From assembly GCA_003153375.1 (NCBI GenBank), contig PLYM01000233.1:1-46273 (forward strand): a DNA stretch of 46,273 bases. The letters run 5' to 3'. Each line of letters starts with the position of its first letter. Positions within the stretch are counted from its first letter, which is position 1. This document shows positions 34,059 to 42,142 of this stretch, piece by piece. Position numbers and translations under genes: made by a program. The notes below the pieces were generated by a model. That model did not search any database and was not told where the DNA came from. It saw only the letters and a program-made list of their open reading frames with translations. This stretch comes from Planctomycetaceae bacterium. GTDB taxonomy: Bacteria; Planctomycetota; Planctomycetia; Pirellulales; PALSA-1355.

Positions 34059-34252
34059 AACCCGCAAGTTATTCAAAAGCGGGCGTCACGGGCAAGGCGA
34101 TTTTCTGGTGCCAGCGTCCAAAGGACTGGACGAGAGAATAGTTGAGCCGTGGGTAAAAACAGGCTCTAATACGCTGGCGATGGGCAATTGGTCGGCTGCA
34201 CGAAAACGGTCGCGTTGTCGGTCACCGGTCGCAGAAATCTAAGGGCAATGCC

Positions 34253-34861
34253 GTGGAAATCTTCTCCTACGTCATCACGCATGATTTCGGATTCGCTCCA
34301 AATCCGTTCGGCGGGTTTCTCACGTTGGCGACTTGCAAGCCGCGAATCAGGTTGAGTGCCGCCAAAGGTGACTTGATCGTCGGAACTGGCTCAGCTTCAA
34401 CCGTCGGAAACCAGAAACTGGTGTATGCGGCAAAGATCGATGACGTCATCTCCATCGAAGAGTATGGCGCCTCGTCGGCGTATGAAATCAAACGGCCGGT
34501 GGCTGGCGGGGAATGGTGGCGAAGGCACGGCGACAACATTTATTTCATGGCCGGTGGAGAATGGAAGCAGCGCCGCAACATCCATCACCCCCTGGAGAAT
34601 ATGGCCCGTGACCTTGGTGGTGAGAATGTGCTGGTCTGCAAGCAATTCTGGTATTTGGGAGACGCCGCGATCCAAATACCGGACGAATTCGCCGACATCG
34701 TGAAAAAAGGGCCTGGGCACAAGAGGATCAGAAACCCGGTACTGGTGAGGCAGTTCGTGGATTGGTTGATGAAGCTGCCGAAAGGCGTTCACGGATCGCC
34801 GGAAACCAGGCCCAAATCAACCGAACGCTGCGTTTCGGCTCCGCGCACGCCTCACTGTTGA
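34253..34861 (+). CDS. Nmad2-family (nucleotide-modification-associated domain 2) protein
   Basis: A 202-aa protein started at GTG behind AAGGG. The N-terminus, MEIFSYVITHDFGFAPNPFG then GFLTLATCKPRIR and GDLIVGTGSAS, matches the Nmad2 domain (PF18753) as I know it: 'YsYvv..D.GFAPNPF.g..TLAtCKP.IR..a..GDwvvGtGs'. The domain was defined by its association with modified-base systems in phages and mobile elements; its exact reaction is unknown. The last ~20 residues after KGVHGSPE are irregular and may be read-through beyond a damaged end. A broken GIY-YIG gene follows in the same direction. Confidence 0.8.
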   Translation: MEIFSYVITHDFGFAPNPFGGFLTLATCKPRIRLSAAKGDLIVGTGSASTVGNQKLVYAAKIDDVISIEEYGASSAYEIKRPVAGGEWWRRHGDNIYFMAGGEWKQRRNIHHPLENMARDLGGENVLVCKQFWYLGDAAIQIPDEFADIVKKGPGHKRIRNPVLVRQFVDWLMKLPKGVHGSPETRPKSTERCVSAPRTPHC

Positions 34862-34946
34862 AGTCAGACCGTCGCACTCTGTTCGGAAGGGCAGTTATTT
34901 GCGGGCGGGACCGTCGAAGGCGGTCGCTAGGAGACATTATCAGTCG

Positions 34947-35211
34947 ATGGAAAACAAGCTCGATCGGCTAAAGAATATGGGGGTTCAAAGTCACTGGCCA
35001 ATGGAAGCAGGCTGAGGCTCGGATCGTGTGCGACCTGATGGATTTCGCGGCATCGAGGAATGTGCTGTATGCGTTCGTTGTGGATGGTGAGTTGATGTAC
35101 GTCGGCCAGACGGCGAAGTCGCTACGTACTCGGATGGCGGATACAGGTCTCCCGCGGCTGGTGGTCTTCCACGTGTTGAGCGGCGCGCAGTTTGTGGAAT
35201 GCGTGGATTGA
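34947..35211 (+). pseudogene. Broken copy of the GIY-YIG protein
   Basis: From ATG 34947 the sequence reads MENKLDRLKNMG, then one extra G in a run of five shifts the frame; continuing in the shifted frame gives FKVTGQWKQAEARIVCDLMD followed by the GIY-YIG motifs VLYAFVVDGELMYVGQTAKS and LRTRMAD. The protein then ends early without the Glu/Asn half of the domain. It aligns from its first codon with 31635-32093. It is therefore frameshifted and truncated. Together with the intact copy it flanks the 637-aa and Nmad2 genes. Confidence 0.8.
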
Positions 35212-35340
35212 ACTAAATAAACCATCGGGATACAGCGCCACCGGCTGATTTGCTGCCCGAACGACCTCATCCCAGTTGGTCGAGGCGCACAACGGCTAGA
35301 CCGATCGCCGAGGCCAGTTCCCTTTCCGAAAAGCGGCGTC

Positions 35341-37185
35341 TCAACCGGCGCGAATATGGCCGACCCGGCGACAATAAAAAGTGAGTAGCGCAACCGTAGC
35401 TAGGCCGCCCAATACAAATGTGCTTGGTTCGGGCACATTAGCAAGTACAATCCCACTTACCGGATTGCCGTCCGCATCGGTGAAGAGATTGTTAGCGGCG
35501 GAAAGGGTATGCAAAAAATCAGCCGTTCCGACCCCACCCCCGATCCCAGCTTGGCCGGTGACGTCAACGTACACGTCGAATAACATGACGAACGATTCGC
35601 CAGGCAACAATGTGATCACACCAGTTTTCAAATCATAGCTCGGTGAATAAAGCTGTGACGCGGAAACGGAGAAAGGCTCATTCAGCACATGATCGCTGAG
35701 TGCGATGCCGGCCAGCGAACTATAAGTTCCGTAGTCGGGATGGAGTCCGATGAAGTAGTTAGTTGCATCACCGCCGCCCGCAGCGATCGCGGAACTGAGT
35801 TTCTCCGGGTCCAGTGCCGAAATTCGTGCATCGACTCGGCCCTCCAATATCCCGAATGAATTGCTCACCGTACCTTCGAGGACGGCATTAATGCTGAAAA
35901 TTTTCGTCTGATCTGTTGCGTTCACGTAAGATTGCCATGCGATGCCACGGCCGGTGCCTTCGGCCGAATGACTGTTGATGCCTTGCGCTTCCGCGAATCC
36001 GCTCGCTAACGCGCCAACCTGCGGCCCTGCGCCTGTGATGACGCCACGCCCCGTGCCACTCCCGCCCGAAATCTGGGATTGAAAGACGCCATTGCCGCCA
36101 CTCTGCGCCGCGATCCCATTAGGATTGCCGTTGATTGGGACGTCATCTTTCTCAGTTCCGCGAGCCGCTGTTCCCGCCAACAAGGGCGGCAAGGATTCCG
36201 GCAGCTTGATCGCGAGGGCCACCGGGTTGTAAAGTCCCGAGACCAAGGCTTTATTTATCGCCGCACCGGAGACGGCATTGTACTCCCCGACCCTAGCGTT
36301 GCCTTGGAAACCTTCTGAGACAAATAGATTGCCGCCGGCCGCTGTAACGGCACCCGGGCCGACCAAGCCTGATACAAACGCAGAGTTCACCGTTGCTCCT
36401 GTGGCGGCATTGTATTCGCCAATCGTGTTATTCAGAGTACTAGTGACGAATAGAGTTCCGCCGGACACGGCAAAACCTCCGGGAAGGGCTAATCCCGATA
36501 ATAGCGCTGCGTTCACTGTTGCCCCAGTAGTCGCATTGTACTCACCGATTGTCCCGCTGCCGGCAACGTATCCATTGGCGTTAAATGTGCCTTCATTCAT
36601 CACATACAGATTCCCTCCAGACACAGCAATTGTTAATGGACGACTGGTTAAGCCTGATACAAGTGAATCATTCACACTAGCCCCAGTGACGGCGTCAAAT
36701 TCCTTGATGACGCCGGCGCCCGTGCTCGCTTGATCCAAGACAAAGATATCGCCTCCGGAAACTGCGATGGCAGTCGAGGATTGGCTAAGACCAGAGATCA
36801 GGTTCGCATTTATTGCCGCGCCGGAAGTGGCGTCGTATTCGCCAATTCTTCCGTTACCAAGCGAACCGCTTGCGACGAAGAGATTTCCTCCGGATACTGC
36901 CAGTCCGTACGGGGTAGTTAACCCTGGAATGAGTGAAGGGGTAATGCCTGCTCCCGACACGCTATAATCGCCAATGGTATTTTGGAAATCATCGGATACA
37001 AATATTTCGGCCCATGCGATTGGTGATACTTGAGCGGTAAATATGAATACAGCAATGGTCTTTGTTAGAACGAGTAAGCCCAGCCTTAGTGTCGGAGTTC
37101 GGCAACGGCGACATGACCGCACGCGATAGTCAAAACAAGAGTTATTGATGTGATAAACTTGCGACGGATGCGGGAATCGTGTCAT
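35341..37185 (-). CDS. Large beta-propeller-type PEP-CTERM protein
   Basis: A 614-aa exported protein. Start at ATG 37185 (GGAGG upstream). A long basic leader precedes the signal helix (LGLLVLTKTIAVFIFTAQVS…AWA). Then come about seven NHL-like repeats of ~43 residues with the core 'GLAVSGGNLFVas…IGEYnA.TGA.vN..LvSGL', expected to build a beta-propeller. A second domain follows (AEGTGRGIAWQSYVNATDQT … YYAL-type strands), and the C-terminus is VPEPSTFVLGGLATVALLTF with CRR, a PEP-CTERM sorting signal. A 16-bp palindrome lies 80 bases upstream. It is probably a cell-surface or matrix protein. Confidence 0.85.
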   Translation of the reverse strand: MTRFPHPSQVYHINNSCFDYRVRSCRRCRTPTLRLGLLVLTKTIAVFIFTAQVSPIAWAEIFVSDDFQNTIGDYSVSGAGITPSLIPGLTTPYGLAVSGGNLFVASGSLGNGRIGEYDATSGAAINANLISGLSQSSTAIAVSGGDIFVLDQASTGAGVIKEFDAVTGASVNDSLVSGLTSRPLTIAVSGGNLYVMNEGTFNANGYVAGSGTIGEYNATTGATVNAALLSGLALPGGFAVSGGTLFVTSTLNNTIGEYNAATGATVNSAFVSGLVGPGAVTAAGGNLFVSEGFQGNARVGEYNAVSGAAINKALVSGLYNPVALAIKLPESLPPLLAGTAARGTEKDDVPINGNPNGIAAQSGGNGVFQSQISGGSGTGRGVITGAGPQVGALASGFAEAQGINSHSAEGTGRGIAWQSYVNATDQTKIFSINAVLEGTVSNSFGILEGRVDARISALDPEKLSSAIAAGGGDATNYFIGLHPDYGTYSSLAGIALSDHVLNEPFSVSASQLYSPSYDLKTGVITLLPGESFVMLFDVYVDVTGQAGIGGGVGTADFLHTLSAANNLFTDADGNPVSGIVLANVPEPSTFVLGGLATVALLTFYCRRVGHIRAG

Positions 37186-37266
37186 ACCGTGTCCTCCGAA
37201 GAGTCGACCTGAACGAGCAAGTCGCAGGGGAAAGCAAAAGAAACACTGAGCGGACAAAGAAACGGC

Positions 37267-37282
37267 GTGTCACATGTGACAC
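37267..37282. promoter_or_regulatory. 16-bp perfect palindrome upstream of the PEP-CTERM gene
   Basis: GTGTCACATGTGACAC is perfectly symmetrical and lies 82 bases before the minus-strand start at 37185. It resembles sites bound by dimeric regulators (CRP/FNR- or TetR-size), but its half-site GTGTCAC is in the opposite sense to the usual CRP box. Confidence 0.5.
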
Positions 37283-37733
37283 CCGATCTTAAAAAAATGC
37301 TCAGTAGCGACTTTCCCGGGATTCTATTGCGGACAGAGGTGGGGGGAACCATCGTCCAGACACCACGCGGCCGAATGTACCGTCCGCCAAAGGTAGAGTC
37401 AAGGGCTTTACTTGCAATTGTCACCAACTTCGCCAATACGTGCACCTACGCGAGCTCTGGCAGGCTTTTAACTGATGTCGATTTGTAATAGCAGTACTCA
37501 GCTAATTTCAGCGCGATCGCCGTCCTTGCCTCCGAACCATCTGCGTTCGTTCTCGCGTCGCAATCTTGTCGGCCTGGGCTTCGTTACCTTGCGGAAGAGG
37601 ATTCACCTGGCCGGCCGCAACAAATAAATTGATGGTCTTGGCCTGACGCCGGCTCGGTATCGGAGCACCTAGGCCGGCGACTTGTCGAGCCGATCGCGAT
37701 TGCGGATGTAGGTAAGGGTGGTCGGCAGGTCGC
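37283..37733. other. Intergenic stretch, no supported gene
   Basis: No convincing frame. On the minus strand near 37690-37715 a short reading (TYIRNRDRLDKSPA) looks as if it came from a coding sequence, but it is too brief to name. The stretch ends at the second structured-RNA copy. Confidence 0.35.
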
Positions 37734-37934
37734 GTGGCACCGATCCTTGACGGGCCGGGGAATGTGCCCCTTAAACCCGGTTCATGCGAGGAGCATGTCT
37801 TCAGTCACCGAAAGGTGTCACTCAGAGGCCGAAGGCCGACGCACCAGTCGGGCGGAAGCGGGCGTCAGCGTCCGTTAGGACCGAAGCGGAGCGCAGCCCG
37901 GGAGCACGCAGTCGCCCGCAGGGCGAGGTGCCAC
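37734..37934 (+). ncRNA. Candidate structured RNA, copy 2
   Basis: The same layout as 28076-28272. The closing stem is GTGGCACC/GGTGCCAC (eight pairs). The internal hairpins are CATGC-GAGGA-GCATG, CACC-GAAA-GGTG (GNRA loop on the plus strand), GGCC-GAA-GGCC and TCGCCC-GCA-GGGCGA. Differences from copy 1 fall mostly in loops or preserve pairing. It lies 200 bases upstream of the imported S8/pilin genes. Both copies point the same way, 9.66 kb apart. Confidence 0.5.
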
Positions 37935-38046
37935 TGTGTCCTGAACATGTTGACCCGCCGCTGGGATAACCAATCCTTAACACCTGCTTGAATGACGGAA
38001 GAGTCGAGTACGGCATTTGCCGGCCATCAGACCTCAATTATTACCA

Positions 38047-38080
38047 GTGTCATAAAACTGTCATACAGATGTGTTAAAAT
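38047..38080 (+). promoter_or_regulatory. Pho box and -10 element for the S8 autotransporter gene
   Basis: Two TGTCATA repeats with an 11-base period (38048-38054 and 38059-38065) reproduce the PhoB-binding Pho box of proteobacteria (CTGTCATAAATCTGTCA). Nine bases further on is TAAAAT (38075-38080), a good -10 at the spacing found in E. coli pho promoters, where the box replaces the -35. The start codon follows at 38133 with AGGAGG. Phosphate-starvation control is therefore likely in the donor. Confidence 0.75.
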
Positions 38081-38132
38081 AAGTTAAGGAAATCAGAAAC
38101 GACGTTCTACTACTAGACGTGCAGGAGGCATT

Positions 38133-40463
38133 ATGCAACGGTGGTCTACTTTCTTGATGGCGTGCGGTACATTTATCCTGGTTTCGCCGGCTCAAATTCC
38201 CGGTTTTACAAGTGAAGCCCATGCGATGGGGCAGATGCAACCATCACCTGCTATGGGCGCTCCCTACGCTCCATTTGTAGTCCCAAATGATGATATGAAC
38301 CCCGCCTACATCGGGTTAACGCCTGCGACGGCTTATATCCCCGAAAGCGCGTTATTTGGAGCGGGCGTTACCATTGGCATCGTCGATGGCGGTGTCGATG
38401 CCAACGATCCGATACTTGCTGGCCGTGTTTCAACGATCTGTATTGGTGCAGCGACTTGTACTGGTTCAAGCCACGGCACTGAGGTTGCCGAGATTGCGGC
38501 CGGAGCGCCCGGAGGAATTGCGCCTTGGACCCAGATCGTAGATGCAAACATCTCCTCAAACGGGGATCAGAATGCTGGCATAATGGCGGCAGCTAATGCC
38601 GGAGCAAAAGTGATCAATGTTAGTCAGGCCGGCGCCCTTAATGCCGTTGCTGGAATTAATTATGCCGCCAGCAAAGGAGCCACCGTCGTGATCGCTGCCG
38701 GCAACAACGGGTGGCCTTACTTTGACATTCCTGTAGGTGTAATAACATCGCCAGCGGGTATATATGTCACCCAAGGAGGCATATTTGGGTTCAGTCCGCA
38801 GGCTCTCAGCCACATCATCATCGTTGGCGCCTCCACCAACATCAATACAAAGCAGAGCATAAGCAGTTACCCCGGCGTTGATTGGATCGGCACCACGGGT
38901 ACGCAGACATGGGTGTACGTCAATCCGGATGGTACATACACTCTGGCCGATATAAATTGTGGTTGTTCAATCACGAAACCACTAATCACTCTTAACACCT
39001 TCACCGGCCCATCAGCATCTTTACAGTCATTATGGCTGATGGCGCCGATGCTTTACACGTCTTACGCCGCGCCGCAGGTGACGGCTGCCGTAGCGCTGCT
39101 CGATGCGCGCTGGCCGGTGCTGTTCCGCAACGGCACGACGGCACAAGTGCTGTTCGATAGCGCACAGAACATAGGCGACCCATCGCTCTACGGTAACGGG
39201 CTATTACGTATCGATCAGGCTTTCCAGCCGATCGGGCTGCTGATGGCAACGACCCTTTCCGGGGTGAACGTGCCGATCGTTATGCCGAAGATGCGCATGA
39301 TGCTGGCGAACGGCGCGTTCGGATCGCTCCCCAGCATTTCGGCCAGCTTAAGTAATTACACTGTATTCGATTATTTCCAACGCGATTTCAAGGTTGATTT
39401 GTCGGGTCTGATTACACCGCCTTCTGCCGCATCGTCGGCACTCGCGGCGATGACCGCGCCTAAACCGGCGGTGAGCAGCATGCATTTGGCCGATGGCAGC
39501 AGCCTGGCATTCGGGACAATGGAAAATACCGGCAACGGCATCGACCACCCGACCGGCGATATCAGCAACCCCAACTGGTTTTTATCCTTTACCGATAGGT
39601 CCGGTTCGACGATGGCGGCGGGTTACGGCTTCCCGGCCTCGGCTTCTTTCGCCGATGCGCTGTGGGGCAATGACAGCCCTATCGCCAGCCAAGCTTCTTC
39701 GCTCGGCGTATCCAGTGCATTGGTTAGTTTAGCGGAAGGCGGCGAGTTCGTCGCTTTCGGCACACCCATGGATAAAAATACCCGCATGGCGTTTTCATGG
39801 ACGGAGACGCGCGCCCCCGACCCCATCGCCAATAACGGTTGGGCTACTCCCAACGCCAACGCTTTCAGCGCCGGGATTTCGACGCATGTGACATCCTACT
39901 GGACGGCCGGTGTCACCACGGGAATGCTGAGCGAACAGGCAGGCTTGCTGGGTATGACCTACGATCAAAATGGTCCGCTGAGTCTGGGCGAACAGAATCG
40001 CAGTTTCTCGATGGGCGTATCGTCGGCGGTCAACCTAAGCGAAAAAAGCGACTTGCTCTTCGAAGCCACCATGGTGCGCAGCGCCGGCAGCAATAATAAC
40101 AACAGCCTGATCTCCGATGTGTCGCCGATCTATGCGCGCAGTTTCGGCGCGTCGCTGGTGCAGCGCGATACCTTGGGCGATGGCGACCATCTCCAGCTAT
40201 CGGTTAAATCGCCGCTCAAGGTCATTTCCGGCACGGCTTCGCTGGCAACTACTTCTGTGGATGCGAACGGCTATGCCACGACGACCAGTCAAAACGTCAG
40301 CCTGCGTCCCAGCGGCAACGAGATGGATTTCGCCGTGGCTTATCAGGCGCCGGTGCGGGGTAACTTCCAGTGGAACGTCTCTCTTGAAGACCGCCGCGAT
40401 GCCGATAATATCGCCGGAGTGACGGAAATCGTGGGACTCGTCGGGGCAAAGCTCACCTTTTAA
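38133..40463 (+). CDS. S8 (subtilisin-like) serine protease autotransporter
   Basis: A 776-aa exported protein. Signal peptide ~1-30, then an S8 domain with the full triad: Asp85 (TIGIVDGGVD), His114 (SSHGTEVAEI) and Ser310 (YTSYAAPQVTAAVALLD, replacing the usual Gly-Thr-Ser-Met). From about residue 500 the sequence becomes amphipathic strands and ends FQWNVSLEDRRD … GLVGAKLTF with a final Phe, as in autotransporter beta-barrels. This design is proteobacterial and unlike the planctomycete genes around it. The promoter has a Pho box. AGGAGG precedes the ATG. The protease may be displayed or released at the outer surface; substrate unknown. Confidence 0.85.
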   Translation: MQRWSTFLMACGTFILVSPAQIPGFTSEAHAMGQMQPSPAMGAPYAPFVVPNDDMNPAYIGLTPATAYIPESALFGAGVTIGIVDGGVDANDPILAGRVSTICIGAATCTGSSHGTEVAEIAAGAPGGIAPWTQIVDANISSNGDQNAGIMAAANAGAKVINVSQAGALNAVAGINYAASKGATVVIAAGNNGWPYFDIPVGVITSPAGIYVTQGGIFGFSPQALSHIIIVGASTNINTKQSISSYPGVDWIGTTGTQTWVYVNPDGTYTLADINCGCSITKPLITLNTFTGPSASLQSLWLMAPMLYTSYAAPQVTAAVALLDARWPVLFRNGTTAQVLFDSAQNIGDPSLYGNGLLRIDQAFQPIGLLMATTLSGVNVPIVMPKMRMMLANGAFGSLPSISASLSNYTVFDYFQRDFKVDLSGLITPPSAASSALAAMTAPKPAVSSMHLADGSSLAFGTMENTGNGIDHPTGDISNPNWFLSFTDRSGSTMAAGYGFPASASFADALWGNDSPIASQASSLGVSSALVSLAEGGEFVAFGTPMDKNTRMAFSWTETRAPDPIANNGWATPNANAFSAGISTHVTSYWTAGVTTGMLSEQAGLLGMTYDQNGPLSLGEQNRSFSMGVSSAVNLSEKSDLLFEATMVRSAGSNNNNSLISDVSPIYARSFGASLVQRDTLGDGDHLQLSVKSPLKVISGTASLATTSVDANGYATTTSQNVSLRPSGNEMDFAVAYQAPVRGNFQWNVSLEDRRDADNIAGVTEIVGLVGAKLTF

Positions 40464-40537
40464 TGCCAGCCTCTGCACTACAAATGTCCTCGCCGCGGTG
40501 CGACTGAGTGCCTCTTCATCCGCTTGCAGTCAGACTT

Positions 40538-41410
40538 TCACTGCTCTGAAGGAAGCGCCAGGGTGGCGCGGGTCGCATAGACGACCACATCGTCAAAATT
40601 ATCCAATCTATTATTCGGGTCAGTGGTCGGAGCTCTCTGGATAAACACGGAATCAAACGTATTCTGCGCCCCGGTAGTGGCACTGCAATTGCAGTTTTTC
40701 AATGTATCCGCATTGACGACAGGATTAGTGTCGGTGCCGGCGCTTATCGTTGTATTGCCACCGTTACGTGGAAAAGCGCCGTGCCCATCCGGTCCAAAAC
40801 TGGTGATCGTATAGGCCGCCGTAGATGTTAGGTTCGTACGAGGCACTGATATCGTATTCATGACATACATCCTTACGCCCGCGGAATCCAAAAAGGGAAT
40901 GGTCGTAAATGCACCCGGTGCGGTGAACGCGGTGTCAATGACGTATCTAAAGCGACGTCCCCATCCGTCAAAAGCATAATCATCCGGAAGCCGAAGCGTT
41001 TGTGTTGGCACCATGCCCGTAGCAGCGCTTTCTGTGGCAGATATATTATCCCAACGGCTCGCATGCGGCGTGCCGCCGTAACAATTGCCGGGAGAGCTGG
41101 CGGCCCAACCTGGATTCGCCCCCTCCACGCCAAAATACTGGTCGGGCAGACCTGTCGTGGGGTCGGCGAGGACAAGCGTTAGATCAGCCGGACAAGGCAG
41201 GCGATTGAAGGCCACACGATAATTATAGAGTGCTGTTTGAATAGCCTGCAATTTGTCATGCGTGTCTTCGATCTGGCGATTATGAAGAGATGCCGTAGAG
41301 ATGGTGATGGAGCCGCCGACAACAATGCCAATAAGGATTAAAACGATGCTCATTTCGAGCAGTGTAAATCCTTTCGTGTGTTGTCCTCGCCGATTGCATG
41401 TCATTGCCAT
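40538..41410 (-). CDS. Type IV pilin-like / pseudopilin-like protein
   Basis: A 290-aa protein with a class III signal: KG|FTLLEMSIVLILIGIVVG, with cleavage after Gly14 and Glu at +5 of the mature protein. The hydrophobic helix leads to an N-terminal spine (LHNRQIEDTHDKLQAIQTAL). The globular head contains several Cys residues (including CNC near 233) and motifs such as LPDDYAFDGWGRRFRYVID, seen in prepilin-type proteins with a G/H-type head. It would need prepilin peptidase PilD and a pilus or secretion machine, none of which is in the window. Convergent with the S8 autotransporter; both look imported from a proteobacterium. Confidence 0.82.
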   Translation of the reverse strand: MAMTCNRRGQHTKGFTLLEMSIVLILIGIVVGGSITISTASLHNRQIEDTHDKLQAIQTALYNYRVAFNRLPCPADLTLVLADPTTGLPDQYFGVEGANPGWAASSPGNCYGGTPHASRWDNISATESAATGMVPTQTLRLPDDYAFDGWGRRFRYVIDTAFTAPGAFTTIPFLDSAGVRMYVMNTISVPRTNLTSTAAYTITSFGPDGHGAFPRNGGNTTISAGTDTNPVVNADTLKNCNCSATTGAQNTFDSVFIQRAPTTDPNNRLDNFDDVVVYATRATLALPSEQ

Positions 41411-41507
41411 CGTATTGTTCTGCGTCCGGTGTGGGCGTGTGAAGTGCTAGTGTAACACTGAATGAGTTAATGGTGAGTTAAAATAGTTCCACCGACTGGG
41501 GTGGGGC

Positions 41508-41539
41508 TTGTGCTAAATAAAGGGGGTTATTTAGCACAA
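41508..41539. repeat. 13-bp perfect inverted repeat at the edge of the imported block
   Basis: TTGTGCTAAATAA / TTATTTAGCACAA with a six-base AGGGGG loop. It lies upstream of both the minus-strand pilin gene and the plus-strand toxin-antitoxin operon. It could be an operator, a transposon-type terminal structure or a recombination site. It is the sharpest boundary between the proteobacterial-looking DNA and what follows. Confidence 0.6.
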
Positions 41540-41567
41540 ACGGCAGGCTGCACTGCGACGTATTCGG

Positions 41568-41596
41568 TTGCGCTGTCGTGCGAGGCGTGCTAGTGT
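41568..41596 (+). promoter_or_regulatory. Candidate promoter of the toxin-antitoxin operon
   Basis: TTGCGC (41568-41573), a 17-base spacer and TAGTGT (41591-41596), 29 bases before the antitoxin ATG. This is an acceptable but not strong sigma-70-type match. The inverted repeat at 41508-41539 lies upstream. Confidence 0.4.
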
Positions 41597-41624
41597 CAAG
41601 GCGTCCATTGCAAGGAGGCATCTT

Positions 41625-41861
41625 ATGGAGAAAGGCAACGTGACGTTCCGGATGAAGAAGGAGCGCATCAAAGCGATTGATGAGCTAGGCAAGTTCTACG
41701 ATCGCGACCGGTCGTACATCGTCAATGAGGCGGTCGAGGAATACCTGACGCGGCGACAATGGCAACTTGAAGAAGTCAAGCGAGCGCTAACTGAGGTCGA
41801 GGAAGGAAAAGTCCTGACCGAAGAAGAATTTCTGCGCGAAGTGGCGAGTTGGGACGCGTGA
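41625..41861 (+). CDS. Ribbon-helix-helix antitoxin (RelB/ParD/CopG-like)
   Basis: A 78-aa protein with AAGGAGG before its ATG. The N-terminus, NVTFRMKKERIKAIDELGKF, followed by DRDRSYIVNEAVEEYLTRR, is a ribbon-helix-helix DNA-binding fold. The acidic C-terminal part (LTEVEEGKVLTEEEFLREVA) should wrap the toxin. It overlaps the toxin gene by four bases (GTGA), the typical type II arrangement. It is expected to bind its own promoter and to neutralise the RelE/ParE-type toxin encoded next. Confidence 0.88.
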   Translation: MEKGNVTFRMKKERIKAIDELGKFYDRDRSYIVNEAVEEYLTRRQWQLEEVKRALTEVEEGKVLTEEEFLREVASWDA

Positions 41862-42142
41862 AGCTCGTACTCTCGCAGCGGTTCCGCGACGAGCTGTACC
41901 GGGAATACCGGTTCATTCGGGAAGCAAATCCCGCAGCCGCACGGGTAGTGCGCGATCGGATCATCAAGGCCGTTCAACGTCTGAAGCGATTTCCGGAGTC
42001 GGGGCGTGCGTGGCGTCTGACCGGCTGCCGCGAGCTGGTGATTCCTGGGCTCCCCTACATCGTCATATATAAGGTCACGGCGGACACGGTGATCGTTGCG
42101 TCGTTGTTTCACGCATCGCGCGAAGTACCGCATGTCCACTGA
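41858..42142 (+). CDS. RelE/ParE-family toxin
   Basis: A 94-aa basic protein started at the GTG overlapping the antitoxin stop. The pattern VKLVLSQRFRDELYREYRFI … AARVVRDRIIKAVQRLKRFP, then SGRAWRLTGCRELVIPGLPY and IVIYKVTADTVIVASLFHAS, is the RelE/ParE superfamily: two N-terminal helices and a beta sheet with conserved Arg, 'GlPY.i.Y' and a terminal 'vlHasR'. The target could be gyrase (ParE) or translating mRNA (RelE); the sequence resembles the ParE side. The 3' end overlaps the recombinase gene by 11 bases, an unusual link between a toxin-antitoxin pair and an integrase. Confidence 0.87.
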   Translation: MKLVLSQRFRDELYREYRFIREANPAAARVVRDRIIKAVQRLKRFPESGRAWRLTGCRELVIPGLPYIVIYKVTADTVIVASLFHASREVPHVH

